The notes under the pieces: generated by a model
Told to the model about the DNA's origin: nothing
Seen by the model: the letters and a program-made list of their open reading frames with translations, nothing else
Databases searched by the model: none
In this document: positions 23,678 to 32,061 of the stretch, piece by piece
Position numbering within the stretch: the stretch's first letter is position 1
How the letters are laid out: each line of letters opens with the position of its first letter
Made by a program: the position numbers and the translations under genes
Source: Lentilactobacillus sp. SPB1-3
GTDB lineage: Bacteria > Bacillota > Bacilli > Lactobacillales > Lactobacillaceae
Length of the DNA: 64,000 nt
Reading direction: 5' to 3'
NCBI RefSeq assembly: GCF_026913205.2
Contig: NZ_CP168151.1
Coordinates: 496,001 to 560,000 of the forward strand

Positions 23678-24433
23678 TTGGCAGAATTTGATGAATTTGA
23701 ACAACGAGTAATTGATACCTGCGTTCTAGCTGGGACTATCATGATTGAAAGTGGCTCTGAGATGAACCGGGTCAATGACACCATCAATCGTATCGCTACC
23801 AATGCTGGTTTACCCGATGTGGCAGCCTACGTAACCCTAACTGGGATTATTATGTCCGGAAGTAATGGTGCAGGGGCTAAGGTTGGTCAAATTGAAAAAC
23901 GTGAATTTGATATGGAAAAAGTAGCGAAAGTTAATGAGTTATCGCGTGATTTTGCACAGCAAAAAATTGATATCGATGATTTTAATTTCCAATTGAAACA
24001 TATCGATGAAATAATTAATCGGTTTCCTATCTGGTTGCAAATGCTCGGAGCGGCCTTAATTTCAGGACCATTAGTTGTGGTTTTTAGAAATGATCCCCAG
24101 GATCTGATAACCACCGGAGTTATTGGCATGATTGGCTGGTCGATCTATTACTTTTTGAGTATCTATATTCGTATTCGTTTTCTTAGTGAATTTTTAGCGG
24201 CTGTTGTCATTGCTGGAACCGCCATTATGTCCGTTAAATTGGGATTGGGATTTCATTCAGATGATATTATCATTGGTGCCATGATGCCATTAGTGCCTGG
24301 GATTCCGATTACTAATGCTGTTAGGGATGCGTTGTCTGGTAATTTGATTAGTGGCCCTGCCCGTGGTATTGAAGCGCTGATTAGTGCTTGTGCCTTGGGA
24401 TTTGGGGTGGCAATTGGCCTACATTTTTTCTGA
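23678..24433 (+). CDS. Threonine/serine exporter family, large (ThrE N-terminal) subunit
   Basis: 251 residues, DUF1212/ThrE N-terminal domain. The cytoplasmic start holds the family motif AGTIMIESGSEMNRVNDTIN, and four to five membrane spans follow from about residue 125. The C-terminus includes MPLVPGIPITNAVRD, also typical. Start TTG at 23678, 9 nt after TGGAG. With the next gene it reconstitutes the two halves that are fused in Corynebacterium ThrE. Export of Thr/Ser is the family role and is not shown here. Confidence 0.88.
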   Translation: MAEFDEFEQRVIDTCVLAGTIMIESGSEMNRVNDTINRIATNAGLPDVAAYVTLTGIIMSGSNGAGAKVGQIEKREFDMEKVAKVNELSRDFAQQKIDIDDFNFQLKHIDEIINRFPIWLQMLGAALISGPLVVVFRNDPQDLITTGVIGMIGWSIYYFLSIYIRIRFLSEFLAAVVIAGTAIMSVKLGLGFHSDDIIIGAMMPLVPGIPITNAVRDALSGNLISGPARGIEALISACALGFGVAIGLHFF

Positions 24434-24443
24434 GGAGTAGCAA

Positions 24444-24908
24444 ATGACATATTTTATCATTAAAGTAATATGCGTTTATCTAGCCTCGGTGGGCTTTGGG
24501 ATTATTGTCAACTTACCTCATCGGGCCCTAAACGTGGCTGGAATCGATGGCGTTATTGGCTGGCTGATCTACTATATGATGATGCAGGCCAATGGTGGTA
24601 TCGGATCGGCTAATTTTCTCGGTGGATTAGGAATTGGAATTTGTTCCATTATTTTTGCCAGGTTTAAGAAAATGCCAGCGATTTTGTTTGATGTTCCAGG
24701 ATTAGTACCGTTGGTTCCAGGTGGTCAGGCATATAATGCAATCAAGAGTTTTGCGACTGGCCATTATCAAGCTGCATTTTCATATTTGTCTGAAGTTATT
24801 TGGATAGCGGGAGCAATTGCACTAGGGTTCATCGTTGCTGAATTGTGTTTGAAAATTGATAATAAGATTCGAAGAAGCATTCGCTTAAAGCGAGTTAGTC
24901 GTAAATAA
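24444..24908 (+). CDS. Threonine/serine exporter family, small (ThrE C-terminal) subunit
   Basis: 154 residues, four to five membrane spans, DUF3815/ThrE_2 type. The motif VPGLVPLVPGGQAYNAIKSF mirrors the PLVPGIP motif of its partner. It starts 10 nt after the larger subunit behind GAGGAG, and a terminator closes the two-gene operon. The C-terminus is a basic tail (RRSIRLKRVSRK) expected in the cytoplasm. Confidence 0.88.
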   Translation: MTYFIIKVICVYLASVGFGIIVNLPHRALNVAGIDGVIGWLIYYMMMQANGGIGSANFLGGLGIGICSIIFARFKKMPAILFDVPGLVPLVPGGQAYNAIKSFATGHYQAAFSYLSEVIWIAGAIALGFIVAELCLKIDNKIRRSIRLKRVSRK

Positions 24909-24920
24909 TTTATTAGCAAA

Positions 24921-24950
24921 AGGGTGAGACATTCGTCTCACTCTTTTTTT
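24921..24950 (+). terminator. Terminator of the thrE-like operon
   Basis: AGGGTGAGAC / GTCTCACTCT with loop ATTC and seven T. Confidence 0.92.
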
Positions 24951-24953
24951 GTG

Positions 24954-24982
24954 TTGACGGTTTGAAAATTAGTATGTATGAT
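24954..24982 (+). promoter_or_regulatory. Promoter of the padR operon
   Basis: TTGACG (24954-24959), a 17-bp spacer and TATGAT (24977-24982). ATGAT (24978-24982) and ATCAT (24992-24996) form an inverted repeat over the -10 and start, a likely PadR autoregulatory site. Confidence 0.6.
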
Positions 24983-25030
24983 ATATGAGAAATCATGTTA
25001 TATGGCATATAGTATTGTAGAGGTGATAGT

Positions 25031-25342
25031 ATGGCTATTCAAATAACGTCTGAATTACTGGATGGGAGCGTGCTGGCTTTGCTCAGCAAAGCCGATTATT
25101 ATGGTTATTCATTGACTCAAAAAGTGCAGGAGTACCTGCCAGTTTCTGAATCGACAATGTATCCGGTGCTCCGAAGATTAACTAAGAACAATTTTTTAGA
25201 GACCTATGATGAGCCATATCAAGGAAGAAATCGACGGTATTACAGAATTACTGATCAAGGTAGAGACCAATTTAAAAAAATAAAGGATGAATGGACAACT
25301 TTTAAAACCCAAGTTGATCTGTTAATTGGGGGGAATGATTAA
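25031..25342 (+). CDS. PadR-family transcriptional regulator
   Basis: 103 residues, small PadR (subfamily 1). Winged helix with LLSKADYYGYSLTQKVQEYL, then the diagnostic VSESTMYPVLRRLTKNNFLE and the wing RNRRYYRITDQGRDQFK. It lacks the long C-terminal dimerisation helices of larger PadRs. It leads a three-gene operon with a HAAS-domain and a DUF4097 protein. This order is common in Firmicutes, where the regulator represses its own operon and responds to envelope stress or small hydrophobic compounds. The ligand is unknown. AGAGGTG precedes the ATG. Confidence 0.93.
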   Translation: MAIQITSELLDGSVLALLSKADYYGYSLTQKVQEYLPVSESTMYPVLRRLTKNNFLETYDEPYQGRNRRYYRITDQGRDQFKKIKDEWTTFKTQVDLLIGGND

Positions 25343-25344
25343 GC

Positions 25345-25950
25345 ATGGACAGATATATTGACGAGTTAACAGTATATTTACGTGATTTGAACGATGAAGA
25401 ACGACAAGACGCCGTTGATTTTTATTCTGAGTATTTACAGGATGGTAATTTGACTGGTTATGATGAAGCGGTTAACGAGTTAGGACAGCCGAAACAACTG
25501 GCCAGAAAGATTTTAGCCGATTATTCAATTAAGGAAAACGATGCTGTTGCCGATAGCAAACAGGCGAACAAAAAACCTAAGTCAGATGCAAAAACTATCT
25601 GGCTAATTACCGGTGCGCTGCTATCAACGCCAGTTACGATTCCAATCGCCATTGCACTGGTAGCAACCGGAATCGGTCTTTTGATTGCAGTTCTCGGAAT
25701 TGCACTTGGTTTGGCACTATTATTAATTGGTTTGTTAATCGCTGCTGCTGCATCCGTTTTTGCTGGAATTACTTTGATTCCAACTAACGGATGGATTGGA
25801 ATGTACTATCTAGGAATCGGATTGGTAATCTTTGGAATCTTTACGATTGCGATTCCATTAGGGAAATGGATCGTTGATTGGATAGTGCACTTAATGTCCA
25901 AACTTTCAAAATGGGTGTACAGCAAAGTTGTTTCAAAGCGTCGAGCATAA
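25345..25950 (+). CDS. HAAS/DUF1700 membrane protein
   Basis: 201 residues. The N-terminal helical HAAS domain (about 1-65; YLRDLNDEERQDAVDFYSEYL with NELGQPKQLARKIL) is followed by a charged linker and three or more hydrophobic segments (about 85-175). HAAS domains are thought to act with PadR-type regulators as membrane sensors. It starts 2 nt after padR and its 3' end lies 16 nt before the DUF4097 gene. The function is not proven; the operon suggests envelope-stress signalling. Confidence 0.88.
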   Translation: MDRYIDELTVYLRDLNDEERQDAVDFYSEYLQDGNLTGYDEAVNELGQPKQLARKILADYSIKENDAVADSKQANKKPKSDAKTIWLITGALLSTPVTIPIAIALVATGIGLLIAVLGIALGLALLLIGLLIAAAASVFAGITLIPTNGWIGMYYLGIGLVIFGIFTIAIPLGKWIVDWIVHLMSKLSKWVYSKVVSKRRA

Positions 25951-25966
25951 AATGGGAGGATTTTCG

Positions 25967-26899
25967 ATGAAAAAGACACTAATTACTGGGGTGATTCTGT
26001 TAGCTGCAGGAGCCTTGTTATTTGGAATTGGAATCGCCAAAGGGGGCAATAAGAATGTCTACTGGAAAGACGGCGGTTTTAAAATTGATGATGGCAAAAA
26101 TGTGACGAAGAATTTTGCCGATGTTAATTCGATCAAACTTAGATCAGAAGACCCTGTCATTATTAAAAGGGGTTCTGTGAGGCACGTGCGAGTTAATTAT
26201 TATACAAGCACACAGGTTCATAAAAATGTCGCCCAAAAAACTTTGGAAATTAACGACAACGATAACGAAAAATATTCCACTGGATTTGAAATACGGCCTG
26301 GAGTGGATAACCATAAAACTTTGGTCCAAATTACAGTCCCAGAGAAGATGGTCCTAAAATCTGTATCAGGAGTTTCGACTGATTCGATTTCGTTAAAAGA
26401 TTTAAATATTAACCGAGTTAATATTGGCGGTGACGCTAAAATTACTTTGAATAAGGTGAATGTTAAACAAAAGTTGTCTTTTGCTAACGGCAGTGACTTG
26501 AACTTGATTCGGACAACTGCACCGATGCTTACAACGAATATGACGTACGGTAATATTTACGCGGAAAATAGCAAGTTTACTAGCAAAAATAGTTCATTGA
26601 CCTCTAAGAGCGGGAATGTTGATATCAAACAATCGACATTCAGAAGCCTTCGAGTATCAAGTACCGACGGTGATATCACGATCAATAAGGTTAATCCTGG
26701 TAGAAAAATATCTGCTAGTTCTAATGAAGGTGATATTTTAGTTGTCGGCGCAAGCCCTAAACAAATTAATGTTAATGCAGCCAGTTCCACAGGCCATTTG
26801 TTTATTTTTGGTAAACAGAATGGCCATCACCAGAGTGAATACGCAAAAAGCTCATACAATTTAACTTCTGATAATGGTGATGTCACAGTTAAAAAATAA
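25967..26899 (+). CDS. DUF4097 beta-strand repeat protein, membrane anchored
   Basis: 310 residues. One N-terminal membrane segment (about 5-22) is followed by an extracellular region of short beta repeats (SLTSKSGNVDIKQ, VSSTDGDITINKV, ASSNEGDILVVG, LTSDNGDVTVKK), the DUF4097/LiaG-like right-handed solenoid. Each repeat places Gly-Asp in the turn. The ATG at 25967 lies 6 nt after GGGAGG; an upstream start at 25928 overlaps the previous gene. As the last gene of the padR operon it is the likely surface-exposed output or sensor. No lipobox or LPXTG motif. Confidence 0.87.
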   Translation: MKKTLITGVILLAAGALLFGIGIAKGGNKNVYWKDGGFKIDDGKNVTKNFADVNSIKLRSEDPVIIKRGSVRHVRVNYYTSTQVHKNVAQKTLEINDNDNEKYSTGFEIRPGVDNHKTLVQITVPEKMVLKSVSGVSTDSISLKDLNINRVNIGGDAKITLNKVNVKQKLSFANGSDLNLIRTTAPMLTTNMTYGNIYAENSKFTSKNSSLTSKSGNVDIKQSTFRSLRVSSTDGDITINKVNPGRKISASSNEGDILVVGASPKQINVNAASSTGHLFIFGKQNGHHQSEYAKSSYNLTSDNGDVTVKK

Positions 26900-26984
26900 T
26901 TTAAGCTGATTTAGTTTATGTGGTTTAAGATGCCTGTTTATTTTTAGTTGATTTAATTATAAAGTGATAAAGTTCATTTTGAAT

Positions 26985-27016
26985 TTGACTAAAACTCGTG
27001 CTAACTGTGATATACT
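26985..27016 (+). promoter_or_regulatory. Promoter of the PAP2 gene
   Basis: Extended -10 TGATATACT (27008-27016). TTGACT (26985-26990) lies 20 bp upstream, longer than ideal. Confidence 0.5.
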
Positions 27017-27053
27017 CAATTTTAGTATTAAGTTAAGAGAGGATTGTTTTTAA

Positions 27054-27740
27054 ATGTATGACGAAGATTATATGTTTATCGAACCTGATCATAATCGATG
27101 GGCTAAGTTAATTGTTAGCTTTTTGTTAACAGCATTTATCACAGTTTCAGTATCAATGAATTTTGATTATCTTCAATTTATTGACTCAATGATCACCACG
27201 GCAATTCAAGGCAAAGCAGTTAGTCAACCCTTGGAAGGCTTTTATACACTGATTTCGTTTATTGCCAGTCCGAAGTTGGATATTTTTTGGATTTTAGTAA
27301 TCGCATTCTTCTTATGGGGCTTCAAATACAAGATTCCAGCACTGTTTTCTATCATCACTCTACTTGGTGCTGATGTAATTGGATTCTTGATCAAGAACGT
27401 TGTCAAACGTGATCGACCACCGTTACATATGGCTTCTGATGATGGATACAGTTTCCCAAGTGGGCATGTGCTAGGTGCGTTTATTGTAATTGCGATTATC
27501 TGGATTTTCGTGGTGCCAATTATTGGTAATGCGACACTGAGAATCGTAGTGAGAACCTTGTTGATTATTGGATTAGCATTGGTCATGTTTTCACGAGTGT
27601 ATTTAAATGCCCATTACCCAACAGATACTATTGGAGCTGCTTTTGTGGCATATACTTGGTTACAGTTAGCTGAGATATTGTACGCAATGTATGCTCCTAG
27701 ACTAAAACAAATTAATTTTCTTTCGAATTCAATTATCTAA
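27054..27740 (+). CDS. PAP2-family membrane phosphatase
   Basis: 228 residues, about six spans. All three signature blocks are intact: KRDRPP (118-123), PSGH (135-138) and SRVYLNAHYPTD (180-191), with His138 and His187 the catalytic pair. Family members remove phosphate from undecaprenyl pyrophosphate, phosphatidic acid or phosphatidylglycerol phosphate at the outer membrane face. Recycling of the lipid carrier is the most common role, but the substrate cannot be read here. GAGAGG lies upstream of the ATG. Monocistronic, with a tight terminator. Confidence 0.92.
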   Translation: MYDEDYMFIEPDHNRWAKLIVSFLLTAFITVSVSMNFDYLQFIDSMITTAIQGKAVSQPLEGFYTLISFIASPKLDIFWILVIAFFLWGFKYKIPALFSIITLLGADVIGFLIKNVVKRDRPPLHMASDDGYSFPSGHVLGAFIVIAIIWIFVVPIIGNATLRIVVRTLLIIGLALVMFSRVYLNAHYPTDTIGAAFVAYTWLQLAEILYAMYAPRLKQINFLSNSII

Positions 27741-27767
27741 AAGAGGCGGATACCGTCTCTTTTTTTA
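27741..27767 (+). terminator. Terminator after the PAP2 gene
   Basis: GAGGCGG-ATA-CCGTCTC, one G-U, then eight T. Confidence 0.85.
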
Positions 27768-27784
27768 TAGGAGTGAGATCATCA

Positions 27785-28288
27785 ATGGTTGCTGAATTTC
27801 AATTTAATAATCTTTTAGTCAGACCGATGCATGACAAGGATCAAGAGGCAGTGATAGCTTTGCGCAGTGAGAAAGAAATTATGGCAGGATTAGGTGAGTC
27901 CAGTGGACAGTACTCCCAAGCAGAATTTTTATTGGAGCTGGCTAATTCAGATGAGTATGTGATCACGTCATCAGCGCATGTGATTGGTGGAGTGATGTTA
28001 AATGAAATGGCTGCTAGTGATGGAGAAATTGACTTAACAGGTCGAGAATTCAGTTATTACTTGTCGCCTTTATATTGGGGACAAGGAATTATGACTAACG
28101 TCTTGAAGAAATTGATCGATTGGATTTTAGATGATGGGATCGACCATTTACAAGCTGAAGTATTTGTGAATAATCAGCGTTCGATGAACTTATTGAAACG
28201 GATTGGATTTACTAAAGATATAGAATTGTTTGATCCGATATCTCAAAAAAATAAGGCCATTTGGTCATTTTCAGCATTAAATGAGTAG
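27785..28288 (+). CDS. GNAT-family N-acetyltransferase (RimJ/RimL-like)
   Basis: 167 residues. The motif YYLSPLYWGQGIMTNVLKKLIDW and the following VNNQRSMNLLKRIGF are typical of the RimJ/RimL-like branch that acetylates N-termini or small amines. The ATG at 27785 has AGGAG 11 nt upstream, a rather long spacing. A GTG at 27773 lies right after the terminator T-run and is less likely. No separate promoter was found, so expression may depend on read-through of the PAP2 terminator. Confidence 0.83.
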   Translation: MVAEFQFNNLLVRPMHDKDQEAVIALRSEKEIMAGLGESSGQYSQAEFLLELANSDEYVITSSAHVIGGVMLNEMAASDGEIDLTGREFSYYLSPLYWGQGIMTNVLKKLIDWILDDGIDHLQAEVFVNNQRSMNLLKRIGFTKDIELFDPISQKNKAIWSFSALNE

Positions 28289-28314
28289 ATTCATTACTGA
28301 AAGCTTGATTAAAT

Positions 28315-28344
28315 TTGTCAAAACTTGATTTAAGTAGTAGACTC
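28315..28344 (+). promoter_or_regulatory. Promoter of the lysine riboswitch transcript
   Basis: TTGTCA (28315-28320), an 18-bp spacer and TAGACT (28339-28344); start near 28351. Confidence 0.65.
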
Positions 28345-28380
28345 ATCCTTGTAATAAAATTTAATAATAAATATTCGAAG

Positions 28381-28598
28381 TAGAGGCGCGAACATTAAGA
28401 GTAACTTTCAGGAGCTGGAATAGAAGCGATGACTGAAAGTGAAAGGGATGTTCGCCGAAATTGATAATTGTCTTTCCATTTATCAATTGGGGCTTAACTC
28501 AATAAGTTAAGAACTGTCGTAGTTTTGATACTACGGGGTGCTATCAAGATGTTGAAATTAAGGGACCTTCTTCAATATTCTTGAGGAAGGTCTTTTTT
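28381..28598 (+). promoter_or_regulatory. Lysine riboswitch (L box) with terminator
   Basis: The conserved L-box core is present in order: AGAGGCGCG (28383), AAGAGTAACTTTCAGGAG (28398-28415), GAAAGGGATGTTCGCCGAA (28442-28460), GGGGCTTAACTC (28490-28501) and GAACTGTCGTAG near 28512-28523. The intrinsic terminator ACCTTCTTCAA / TTGAGGAAGGT (28565-28591) with six T completes it. Lysine binding should favour the terminator and shut off the permease gene downstream. It explains the whole 355-base gap between the two genes. Confidence 0.95.
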
Positions 28599-28644
28599 GT
28601 ACTTGAAACTCTATGATACTTTGAAGGATTGGGAGAGAGTTTTT

Positions 28645-30120
28645 ATGAGTGATAATGCTAATGATCAGGTTCAACGGGGGTTAAAGTCACGACATGTGTC
28701 GATGATCGCTCTAGGAGGATGTATTGGAACTGGATTGTTTGTTGCCAGTGGTTCGGCAATTAGTGTTGCGGGGCCTGGAGGCGCATTGGTAGCCTACGGT
28801 TTGATGGGGATGATGGTTTATTTCCTAATGACTAGTCTGGGTGAAATGGCCACCAACATGCCGATTTCAGGTTCTTTTGCCGCTTATTCTGCCAAGTATG
28901 TTGATCCAGCATTGGGATTTGCCATGGGCTGGAATTATTGGTTTAACTGGGCAATTACTGTTGCAGTCGATGTTAGTACCGTAGCGTTAGTTATGAAGTT
29001 TTGGTTGCCAAATGTGCCTTCCTGGATTTGGAGTGGGGTAGCATTAGCGCTGATTTTCTTGATCAACGCAATGTCGGTTAAAACGTTTGGTGAAACTGAA
29101 TTTTGGATGTCATTGATCAAAGTGGTCACGATTATTATCTTTTTGGTAATTGGATTATTAACTATTTTTGGTATTATGGGTGGCCATTTTATCGGCCTTA
29201 GAAACTTTTCAATTAAAGATGCCCCATTTGTTGGCGGAATTCCACCAATCATTTCCGTTTTCGTAGTTGCTGGTTTTTCATTTCAAGGAACTGAATTAGT
29301 TGGTATTACTGCTGGTGAATCACAAGATCCGTCACACAGTGTTCCTAAGGCCATCAATGAAGTTTTCTGGAGAATCATTTTGTTCTATATTTTAGCCATT
29401 GCTGTGATCGCTGCTATCTTGCCATACACTAGCCACTCACTATTAGGTTCTAGTGCTAGTGATATTGCCATCAGTCCATTTACGTTAGTATTTCAACGGG
29501 CTGGTTTAGCAGCAGCGGCCAGTGTCATGAATGCAGTTATCTTAACTTCCGTTATTTCTTCCGCTAATTCCGGAATGTATGCCTCAACTAGAATGCTCTA
29601 CTCACTTTCAAATAGTGGTTATGCACCAAAAACTCTTGGTAAGACTGGTTCAAATGGTATTCCTTACAACGCTTTGTTGGTGACAACATTCGTTTCACTA
29701 TTGACATTTGTTTCTAGTATTGCCGGACCACAAATTTACATGTGGTTAGTTGCCGCATCAGGATTAACTGGATTTATTGCTTGGTTTGGAATCGCGATTT
29801 CACATTATCGATTTAGACGAGCATTCATCAAGCAAGGACATGATTTATCTGAATTGAAGTATCATGCTAAGTGGTTCCCATTTGGTCCAGTACTATGTTT
29901 GATTTTGTGTTTATTAGTTATTATTGGTCAAAATCCACAAGCATTTGCTAACTTTGATTGGACGCAGATTTTGGTCACATATATGAGTGTTCCATTAGTG
30001 GTCATTCTATATTTGGTATACAAAATCAAGCATCACACGAAGCTTATTCCACTAGATAAGGTTGATGTTAGTCCATCACATGAAGAACAAAACCTTTCAG
30101 AATTAAACAATGAAAATTAA
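28645..30120 (+). CDS. lysP: Lysine-specific permease (amino-acid/polyamine/cation superfamily)
   Basis: 491 residues, twelve spans, AAT family. The first span carries IALGGCIGTGLFVASGSAI, and later FSFQGTELVGITAGES and NSGMYASTRMLYSLSNSGYAPK are family signatures. Specificity for lysine is inferred from the lysine riboswitch in its leader, which is strong indirect evidence. The ATG at 28645 lies behind GGGAGAG; a longer in-frame version would start inside the terminator and is rejected. Imports lysine with protons. Monocistronic. Confidence 0.93.
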   Translation: MSDNANDQVQRGLKSRHVSMIALGGCIGTGLFVASGSAISVAGPGGALVAYGLMGMMVYFLMTSLGEMATNMPISGSFAAYSAKYVDPALGFAMGWNYWFNWAITVAVDVSTVALVMKFWLPNVPSWIWSGVALALIFLINAMSVKTFGETEFWMSLIKVVTIIIFLVIGLLTIFGIMGGHFIGLRNFSIKDAPFVGGIPPIISVFVVAGFSFQGTELVGITAGESQDPSHSVPKAINEVFWRIILFYILAIAVIAAILPYTSHSLLGSSASDIAISPFTLVFQRAGLAAAASVMNAVILTSVISSANSGMYASTRMLYSLSNSGYAPKTLGKTGSNGIPYNALLVTTFVSLLTFVSSIAGPQIYMWLVAASGLTGFIAWFGIAISHYRFRRAFIKQGHDLSELKYHAKWFPFGPVLCLILCLLVIIGQNPQAFANFDWTQILVTYMSVPLVVILYLVYKIKHHTKLIPLDKVDVSPSHEEQNLSELNNEN

Positions 30121-30135
30121 TTAATTGTTAAAACT

Positions 30136-30166
30136 GGTCTATTCCATATTGGAATAGGCCTTTTTT
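30136..30166 (+). terminator. Terminator of lysP
   Basis: GGTCTATTCC / GGAATAGGCC with loop ATATT and six T. Confidence 0.9.
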
Positions 30167-30185
30167 AATTTATAGGTTGTTGTGA

Positions 30186-30214
30186 TTGACGTTTGGAATC
30201 TCATTATGTATTAT
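30186..30214 (+). promoter_or_regulatory. Promoter of the aldolase gene
   Basis: TTGACG (30186-30191), a 17-bp spacer and TATTAT (30209-30214) preceded by TG one base removed. Confidence 0.7.
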
Positions 30215-30256
30215 TAGTAACAATTGGTATATATAATAATGAAAGCGGGGATGTAT

Positions 30257-31300
30257 ATGAAAAAGTATATTTCAAAAGGTAAGTACGATCGCATGTTGAA
30301 ACTTACCAACGATAATGGGGTAATTGATGCTCTGGCAATTGATCAACGAGGATCACTAGTTAAGGCAACACAAAAGGCCGCTGAAGAAGCAGGCAAAACA
30401 TGGTCCATGGACATGGTCTATGATTTTAAGGAGATAGTTTCGAAATATCTAAGTCCTTTGAGTTCGGCAATTCTCTTGGATGAACAGATGGGCTTTAAGG
30501 GTATTCAAACCAAGTCAGCTGATACTGGTTTAATCATGTCTTATGAAAAAACTGGCTATGATGCAGACACTCCAGGTCGCCAACCAGCTTTGATACCAGA
30601 ACAATCGGCTCAGATTATGATTGAAAAAGGTGCCGATGCTCTTAAGGTGTTGGTATATTACAATCCTAATGATCCTGATGAAGTCAATGACGCTAAGCGA
30701 GCATTTGCTGAACGGTATGGCACTGAAGCTATGGCTGCCGAAGTACCAACGTTCTTTGAAGTGGTTACTTATGATGACAGATTTGCACCAGACTCACTAG
30801 AATTCGCTAAGATCAAGCCTGAGTTGGTTATCAAATCTATCAAAGAATTTACACAAGATAAGTACCACATTGACGTTTTAAAAATGGAAGTTCCGTTCAA
30901 TCCGAAGTACGTTAAGGAATGGAATTCAGACCTAACTGAAGCAGCTTATGCTGAAACTGAAGCCCAAGAATATTTAAAAACTATGGGTGAGGCTGCCACC
31001 AGACCATTTATTTTCTTGAGTGCTGGTGTCCCAATGGCAACATTCCAAAGAGAGCTCAAGCTTGCTGGCAAAGCTAACGTACCGTTCTCTGGTGTTTTAA
31101 GTGGTCGGGCAACTTGGATCGACGGAATTGAGATCTTTGTTAAAGAGGGTTCAGATGCCTTGATTGAATGGCTTAAGGATCAAGGAACTAAAAACATTAC
31201 GGGATTAACTTCGATTCTTAACGAAACAGCTATCCCTTGGTATGAAGTATATGGTGGCAAAGACAATCTTGAGATAGTTGAATCTGAGGGCTTAAAATAA
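30257..31300 (+). CDS. lacD: Tagatose 1,6-bisphosphate aldolase
   Basis: 347 residues, class I Schiff-base aldolase of the LacD family, splitting tagatose 1,6-bisphosphate into glyceraldehyde 3-phosphate and dihydroxyacetone phosphate. Family landmarks are ALAIDQRGSL, SSAILLDEQMGF, GADALKVLVYYNP, DVLKMEVPFNP (with the Schiff-base-type Lys) and SAGVPMATFQREL. LacD enzymes also accept fructose 1,6-bisphosphate. The other lacABC genes are absent here, so it stands alone with its own promoter. The start at 30257 has only a weak GCGGGG upstream; ATG 30239 is an alternative. Confidence 0.92.
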   Translation: MKKYISKGKYDRMLKLTNDNGVIDALAIDQRGSLVKATQKAAEEAGKTWSMDMVYDFKEIVSKYLSPLSSAILLDEQMGFKGIQTKSADTGLIMSYEKTGYDADTPGRQPALIPEQSAQIMIEKGADALKVLVYYNPNDPDEVNDAKRAFAERYGTEAMAAEVPTFFEVVTYDDRFAPDSLEFAKIKPELVIKSIKEFTQDKYHIDVLKMEVPFNPKYVKEWNSDLTEAAYAETEAQEYLKTMGEAATRPFIFLSAGVPMATFQRELKLAGKANVPFSGVLSGRATWIDGIEIFVKEGSDALIEWLKDQGTKNITGLTSILNETAIPWYEVYGGKDNLEIVESEGLK

Positions 31301-31314
31301 GTTACTACTAGATA

Positions 31315-31343
31315 TTGATAACCACATTTGAAGATAGTACAAT
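31315..31343 (+). promoter_or_regulatory. Promoter of the deoxynucleoside kinase gene
   Basis: TTGATA (31315-31320), a 17-bp spacer and TACAAT (31338-31343). Confidence 0.65.
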
Positions 31344-31384
31344 ATATAGTGTTAATTAATAATATCAAATGAGGGGTACTAATA

Positions 31385-32023
31385 ATGCTAGTATTAGCTG
31401 GAACCATCGGAGCAGGGAAGACATCTCTGACACAAATGTTGTCAGATCATCTCAGCACACCTGCTTATTACGAGTCTGTTGATAATAATAAAATCTTGCC
31501 ACTGTTTTATGAGAATCCTAAGAAGTATGCATTCCTACTTCAAATCGATTTCTTAAATCGTCGTATGGATGACATTAAACAGGCTTGGAAGGTCGGTCAA
31601 AGTGTAATGGATCGTTCGATTTTCGAAGATTCATTACTATTTCATTTGAATGCAGACTTGGGTCGTTCAACTGATACTGAAGTACAAATTTATGATTCGT
31701 TGCTTCAAAATATGATGCAAGAAATGCCTAGTTCAGAGCATTCTAAAAATCCTGATTTATTGATTCATATCAACATTTCGTTTGACACCATGCTTGAAAG
31801 AATCAAGAAACGTGGCCGTCCATACGAACAAATCGATACTGATCCTAGCTTGTTTGAATACTATAAAGATTTGAATTCTAGATATTCTAGTTGGTATGAT
31901 AGCTATGATAAATCACCAAAAATTCAAATTGATGGTGATCGTTACGACTTTGTCGAAAGTGAAAGCGATCGTAAACAAGTTATTAGTTTGATCGATGATA
32001 AAATCAATGAATTAGCCATTTAA
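31385..32023 (+). CDS. Deoxynucleoside kinase (dAK/dGK type)
   Basis: 212 residues. P-loop GTIGAGKTSL near the start, then YYESVDNN (base-binding Glu), QAWKVGQSVMDRSIFEDSLLF with the DRS-type catalytic motif, and the LID arginines in RIKKRGRPYEQ. It phosphorylates salvaged deoxyadenosine/deoxyguanosine (possibly deoxycytidine); lactobacilli often carry paired dAK/dGK subunits, and only one gene is seen here. GAGGGG lies upstream of the ATG. Monocistronic, followed by the serS leader. Confidence 0.92.
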   Translation: MLVLAGTIGAGKTSLTQMLSDHLSTPAYYESVDNNKILPLFYENPKKYAFLLQIDFLNRRMDDIKQAWKVGQSVMDRSIFEDSLLFHLNADLGRSTDTEVQIYDSLLQNMMQEMPSSEHSKNPDLLIHINISFDTMLERIKKRGRPYEQIDTDPSLFEYYKDLNSRYSSWYDSYDKSPKIQIDGDRYDFVESESDRKQVISLIDDKINELAI

Positions 32024-32026
32024 TGA

Positions 32027-32055
32027 TTGCAGTCTAGTCTTTGATTGGTTATACT
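32027..32055 (+). promoter_or_regulatory. Promoter of the serS T-box transcript
   Basis: TTGCAG (32027-32032), a 17-bp spacer and TATACT (32050-32055); start near 32062. Confidence 0.7.
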
Positions 32056-32061
32056 TTAGTC

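Noticed and set aside
28597-28644. In-frame N-terminal extension of the lysine permease
   Set aside because: It would begin in the T-run of the riboswitch terminator; the ATG at 28645 has a proper ribosome-binding site.
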